Source of the DNA: Hyphomicrobiaceae bacterium
GTDB lineage: Bacteria; Pseudomonadota; Alphaproteobacteria; Rhizobiales; Hyphomicrobiaceae
Assembly: GCA_021730785.1 (NCBI GenBank)
Contig: JAKFWF010000002.1
Coordinates: 62,001-126,000, forward strand
DNA: 64,000 bases
Direction of reading: 5' to 3'
Part shown: positions 62,261-64,000 of the stretch, piece after piece
Position numbering within the stretch: position 1 is the stretch's first letter
How the letters are laid out: the number at the start of each line of letters is the position of its first letter
Made by a program: the position numbers and the translations under genes
The notes under the pieces: model-generated
Databases searched by the model: none
The model's input: only the letters and a program-made list of their open reading frames with translations
Told to the model about the DNA's origin: nothing

Positions 62261-63163
62261 TCACCGCTCGTCTTCATAGTGCACCCAGTATTTCGAGGTG
62301 AGAAAGCTCAAGGCAGTAAAGCCACCGATGATGAGCAGCAGGACCCAGGCGAGGGCGGCCGCGTAGCCCATGCGGAAATAGGCGAATGCCTCCTGGTAGA
62401 GGAACAGCGTGTAGAACAGCGTGCTGTCGACTGGTCCGCCGGTGCCGCCCGAGATGATGAAGGCCGGTGTGAATGCCTTGAAGCCCTCGATCACCTGCAG
62501 CACCATGTTGAAAAAGATCACCGGCGCCAGCAGCGGCAGGGTAATGCGCCGGAACTGCCGGAACTTCGACGCGCCGTCCATGGACGCCGCCTCATACAGG
62601 TCGGTTGGGATCTGCCGCAGCCCTGCGAGAAAAATGATCATCGGCGAGCCGAATTGCCAGATGGCGAGGATCACCAGCGTGTAGACGGCCGTGTTGGGGT
62701 TTGATATCCAGCTCGGCCCCTGGATGCCGAATAGTCCGTGCAAGATCTGGTTGACCGTGCCGTTGCCCTCGAACAGCTGGCGCCATAGCACCGCGATCGC
62801 CACCGACCCACCGAGCAGCGAGGGAATATAAAACAGCGCGCGATAGAACCCGCCGCCGCGCACCGCCTTGTCGAGCAGCGTCGCAATGAGCAAGGCGAAT
62901 GCGAGCTTCAGCGGCACCTCGAACAGCAGATAGGTGAACGTCACTTTCAGCGCCTGCCAGAACCGGTAGTCGCCGGTGAACATGCGGACGTAGTTGTCGA
63001 TCCCGATCCAGCGCGGGGCGGTCAACAGATCGAACCTCGTGAACGAGAGGTACAGCGAGGCCAGCACCGGGCCGAGCGTGAACACGATGAAGCCGATGAG
63101 CCAGGGGCCGAGGAACAGATAGCCGGTCAGATCGCGGCGCGAGAAGCCGAGGATTGTCGTCAT
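62261..63163 (-). CDS. Carbohydrate ABC transporter permease, MalF/UgpA type
   Basis: The 300-residue protein has six membrane segments and the EAA loop E-A-A-S-M-D-G-A-S-K-F-R-Q-F-R-R-I-T-L-P-L near residue 210. It begins R-D-L-T-G-Y-L-F-L-G-P-W-L-I-G-F, typical of UgpA/LacF-type sugar permeases. It forms the channel together with the MalG-type permease. The ATG at 63163 is chosen from homology; the frame to 63511 runs through the hairpin repeat. An 81-bp gap separates it from the antitoxin gene. Confidence 0.92.
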   Translation of the reverse strand: MTTILGFSRRDLTGYLFLGPWLIGFIVFTLGPVLASLYLSFTRFDLLTAPRWIGIDNYVRMFTGDYRFWQALKVTFTYLLFEVPLKLAFALLIATLLDKAVRGGGFYRALFYIPSLLGGSVAIAVLWRQLFEGNGTVNQILHGLFGIQGPSWISNPNTAVYTLVILAIWQFGSPMIIFLAGLRQIPTDLYEAASMDGASKFRQFRRITLPLLAPVIFFNMVLQVIEGFKAFTPAFIISGGTGGPVDSTLFYTLFLYQEAFAYFRMGYAAALAWVLLLIIGGFTALSFLTSKYWVHYEDER

Positions 63164-63196
63164 GGGGAACCGCACATGTTCGCGCTCGCGCGCGAA

Positions 63197-63316
63197 TTGG
63201 GGCCAGCCCCAAACCCCGCCGAGGGATGCATCCCTCGGACTCCCCCTATTTTTATTCCCAAAAAAGCGGGGAGTTCGAGGGGTGTCCCCTCGAGCGGGGC
63301 ATGGGGCGGCAGCCCC
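63197..63316. repeat. Multi-hairpin intergenic element in the sugar operon
   Basis: Four palindromes follow closely: TTGGGGCCAGCCCCAA (63197-63212), the perfect 20-bp CCGAGGGATGCATCCCTCGG (63219-63238), CGAGGGG-TGT-CCCCTCG (63276-63292) and GGGGC-GGCA-GCCCC (about 63303-63316). The element fills the gap between the binding-protein and permease genes, where it could limit read-through so that the binding protein is made in excess. Confidence 0.7.
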
Positions 63317-63332
63317 GTTGGCGAAGCCACCG

Positions 63333-63998
63333 TCATGCCCGGGCCAGAATGCTCTCGACCTCGGTGAAGAACTGCGCAGCCCCGTCCTTAACGCTCGCTC
63401 TTCCGAAAGCGACCGAATCGGCGACGCGCTGCAGCAGTTTCTCGATCTCGCCGGCGCCCTTGGGCGGTGGCGGCGGCAAGGCAACCGCCACCTTGGTGAC
63501 GGCCGACACATAGTTCAGTTGCAGTTTGCCGAGATCATCGAGATCCGCTGTCAGCAGCCCCTGCGCGATGGATGATGGCGGCACGCCGCGTTCGATGCCG
63601 AGCGCCTTCACGCCATCGGGCTCGTTGACCAGGAAGTTGATGATGCGGGCCGCTTCCTCCGGCGCCTTGCTCTTCGCCGACACGCTCATCATCATCGCCG
63701 GCTTGATGTAATGGCCTGACGCGGCGCCCTTCTCGTTCGGGAACACGCTGATGGCGAGCTTCGACTTCGAGATGCCCTGGAACGCAACGATCTGGTTCGA
63801 GTTGGCAAAGCTCATGGCGGCCGTGCCGCGGCTGATTTCGTATTGATCGATCGCCCCGGTATTGCTGGCGCCGATCTCGGCCGGTGCCACGGCGCCCGAC
63901 TTGCGCAGCTTGTCCCACAGATCGAACCAGGCAGTGACGTCGTCGCGGGTGAAGGCGGCCTTGCCCTCCGGCGTATACAGCCATTTGCCGCGCTGGTT
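63333..63998 (-). CDS. Extracellular sugar-binding protein, C-terminal part (partial)
   Basis: The frame is open to the right edge of the window; about 221 C-terminal residues are visible. They match the C-terminal lobe of family 1 solute-binding proteins: W-L-Y-T-P-E-G-K-A-A-F-T near the visible start, F-A-N-S-N-Q-I-V-A-F-Q, and A-A-R-I-I-N-F-L-V-N-E-P-D-G-V-K-A-L-G-I-E-R-G, a typical segment of UgpB-like binding proteins. It is the first gene of the minus-strand sugar operon within view. The signal peptide lies outside the window. Confidence 0.9.
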   Translation of the reverse strand, partial: NQRGKWLYTPEGKAAFTRDDVTAWFDLWDKLRKSGAVAPAEIGASNTGAIDQYEISRGTAAMSFANSNQIVAFQGISKSKLAISVFPNEKGAASGHYIKPAMMMSVSAKSKAPEEAARIINFLVNEPDGVKALGIERGVPPSSIAQGLLTADLDDLGKLQLNYVSAVTKVAVALPPPPPKGAGEIEKLLQRVADSVAFGRASVKDGAAQFFTEVESILARA

Positions 63999-64000
63999 CA

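Overview
The window is chromosomal DNA from a GC-rich alphaproteobacterium, most likely of the order Hyphomicrobiales. The clues are an RcdA (DUF1465) protein, a DUF1192 protein, an RNase E with a large acidic insertion in its S1 domain and a short basic-aromatic C-terminus, an rplY-pth-ychF housekeeping block, and hairpin-type intergenic repeats common in that group. No plasmid or phage backbone is visible. The only clear mobile-DNA scar is a recombinase segment between two tRNA genes (about 40.2-42.2 kb).

Layout. 0-11.4 kb: the end of a short-chain dehydrogenase gene, rplY, pth, a five-gene nitrate assimilation operon (ABC transporter, FAD electron-transfer subunit, molybdopterin nitrate reductase) behind a near-consensus sigma-54 promoter, then ychF. 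11.8-16.1 kb: two calcium-binding RTX-type proteins, one with a 38-copy pentapeptide repeat, each preceded by AT-rich DNA. 16.2-21.7 kb: minus-strand genes for PobA, a D-2-hydroxyacid dehydrogenase, a DegP-type protease and a class I aminotransferase. 22.5-27.8 kb: prfB (with an intact +1 programmed frameshift), penicillin-binding protein 1A and an AmiC amidase, all minus strand. 28.8-39.7 kb: rne, a HAD phosphatase, an FkbM methyltransferase, a quinone oxidoreductase, a DUF1192 protein, rcdA, rpmE, a threonate-dehydrogenase-like gene, a DUF1007 protein and a BenE-type permease.

40.1-45.2 kb: tRNA-Arg(ACG), the 3' remnant of one serine recombinase, a complete serine recombinase, tRNA-Leu(CAG), a DUF4337 protein and a MATE exporter with a small membrane protein translated just upstream of it.

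45.5-57.3 kb is the most interesting part: an oxalate catabolism locus. A FadR-type GntR regulator, oxalyl-CoA decarboxylase (oxc), two Uma2-family genes, formyl-CoA:oxalate CoA-transferase (frc) and a fused protein run on the minus strand. The fused protein joins an N-terminal 10-formyl-THF hydrolase/formyltransferase-type domain, with both catalytic residues, to a full-length formate-THF ligase. A tripartite tricarboxylate transporter (tctA-tctC-tctB) runs divergently. Two matching palindromes (TGGYATA-N3-TATRCCA), one before gntR and one before tctA, suggest that regulator and transporter belong to one regulon. Together the genes would import a carboxylate (oxalate is the obvious candidate), decarboxylate oxalyl-CoA to formyl-CoA, recycle the CoA, and pass the one-carbon unit into the folate pool. 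One Uma2 gene is translationally coupled to a duplicated 5' fragment of frc.

57.4-64 kb: a minus-strand sugar ABC transporter operon (binding protein, two permeases, two Gfo/Idh/MocA dehydrogenases, MalK/UgpC-type ATPase) with a Phd/YefM-PemK-like toxin-antitoxin pair between the two permease genes. The binding-protein gene runs off the right end.
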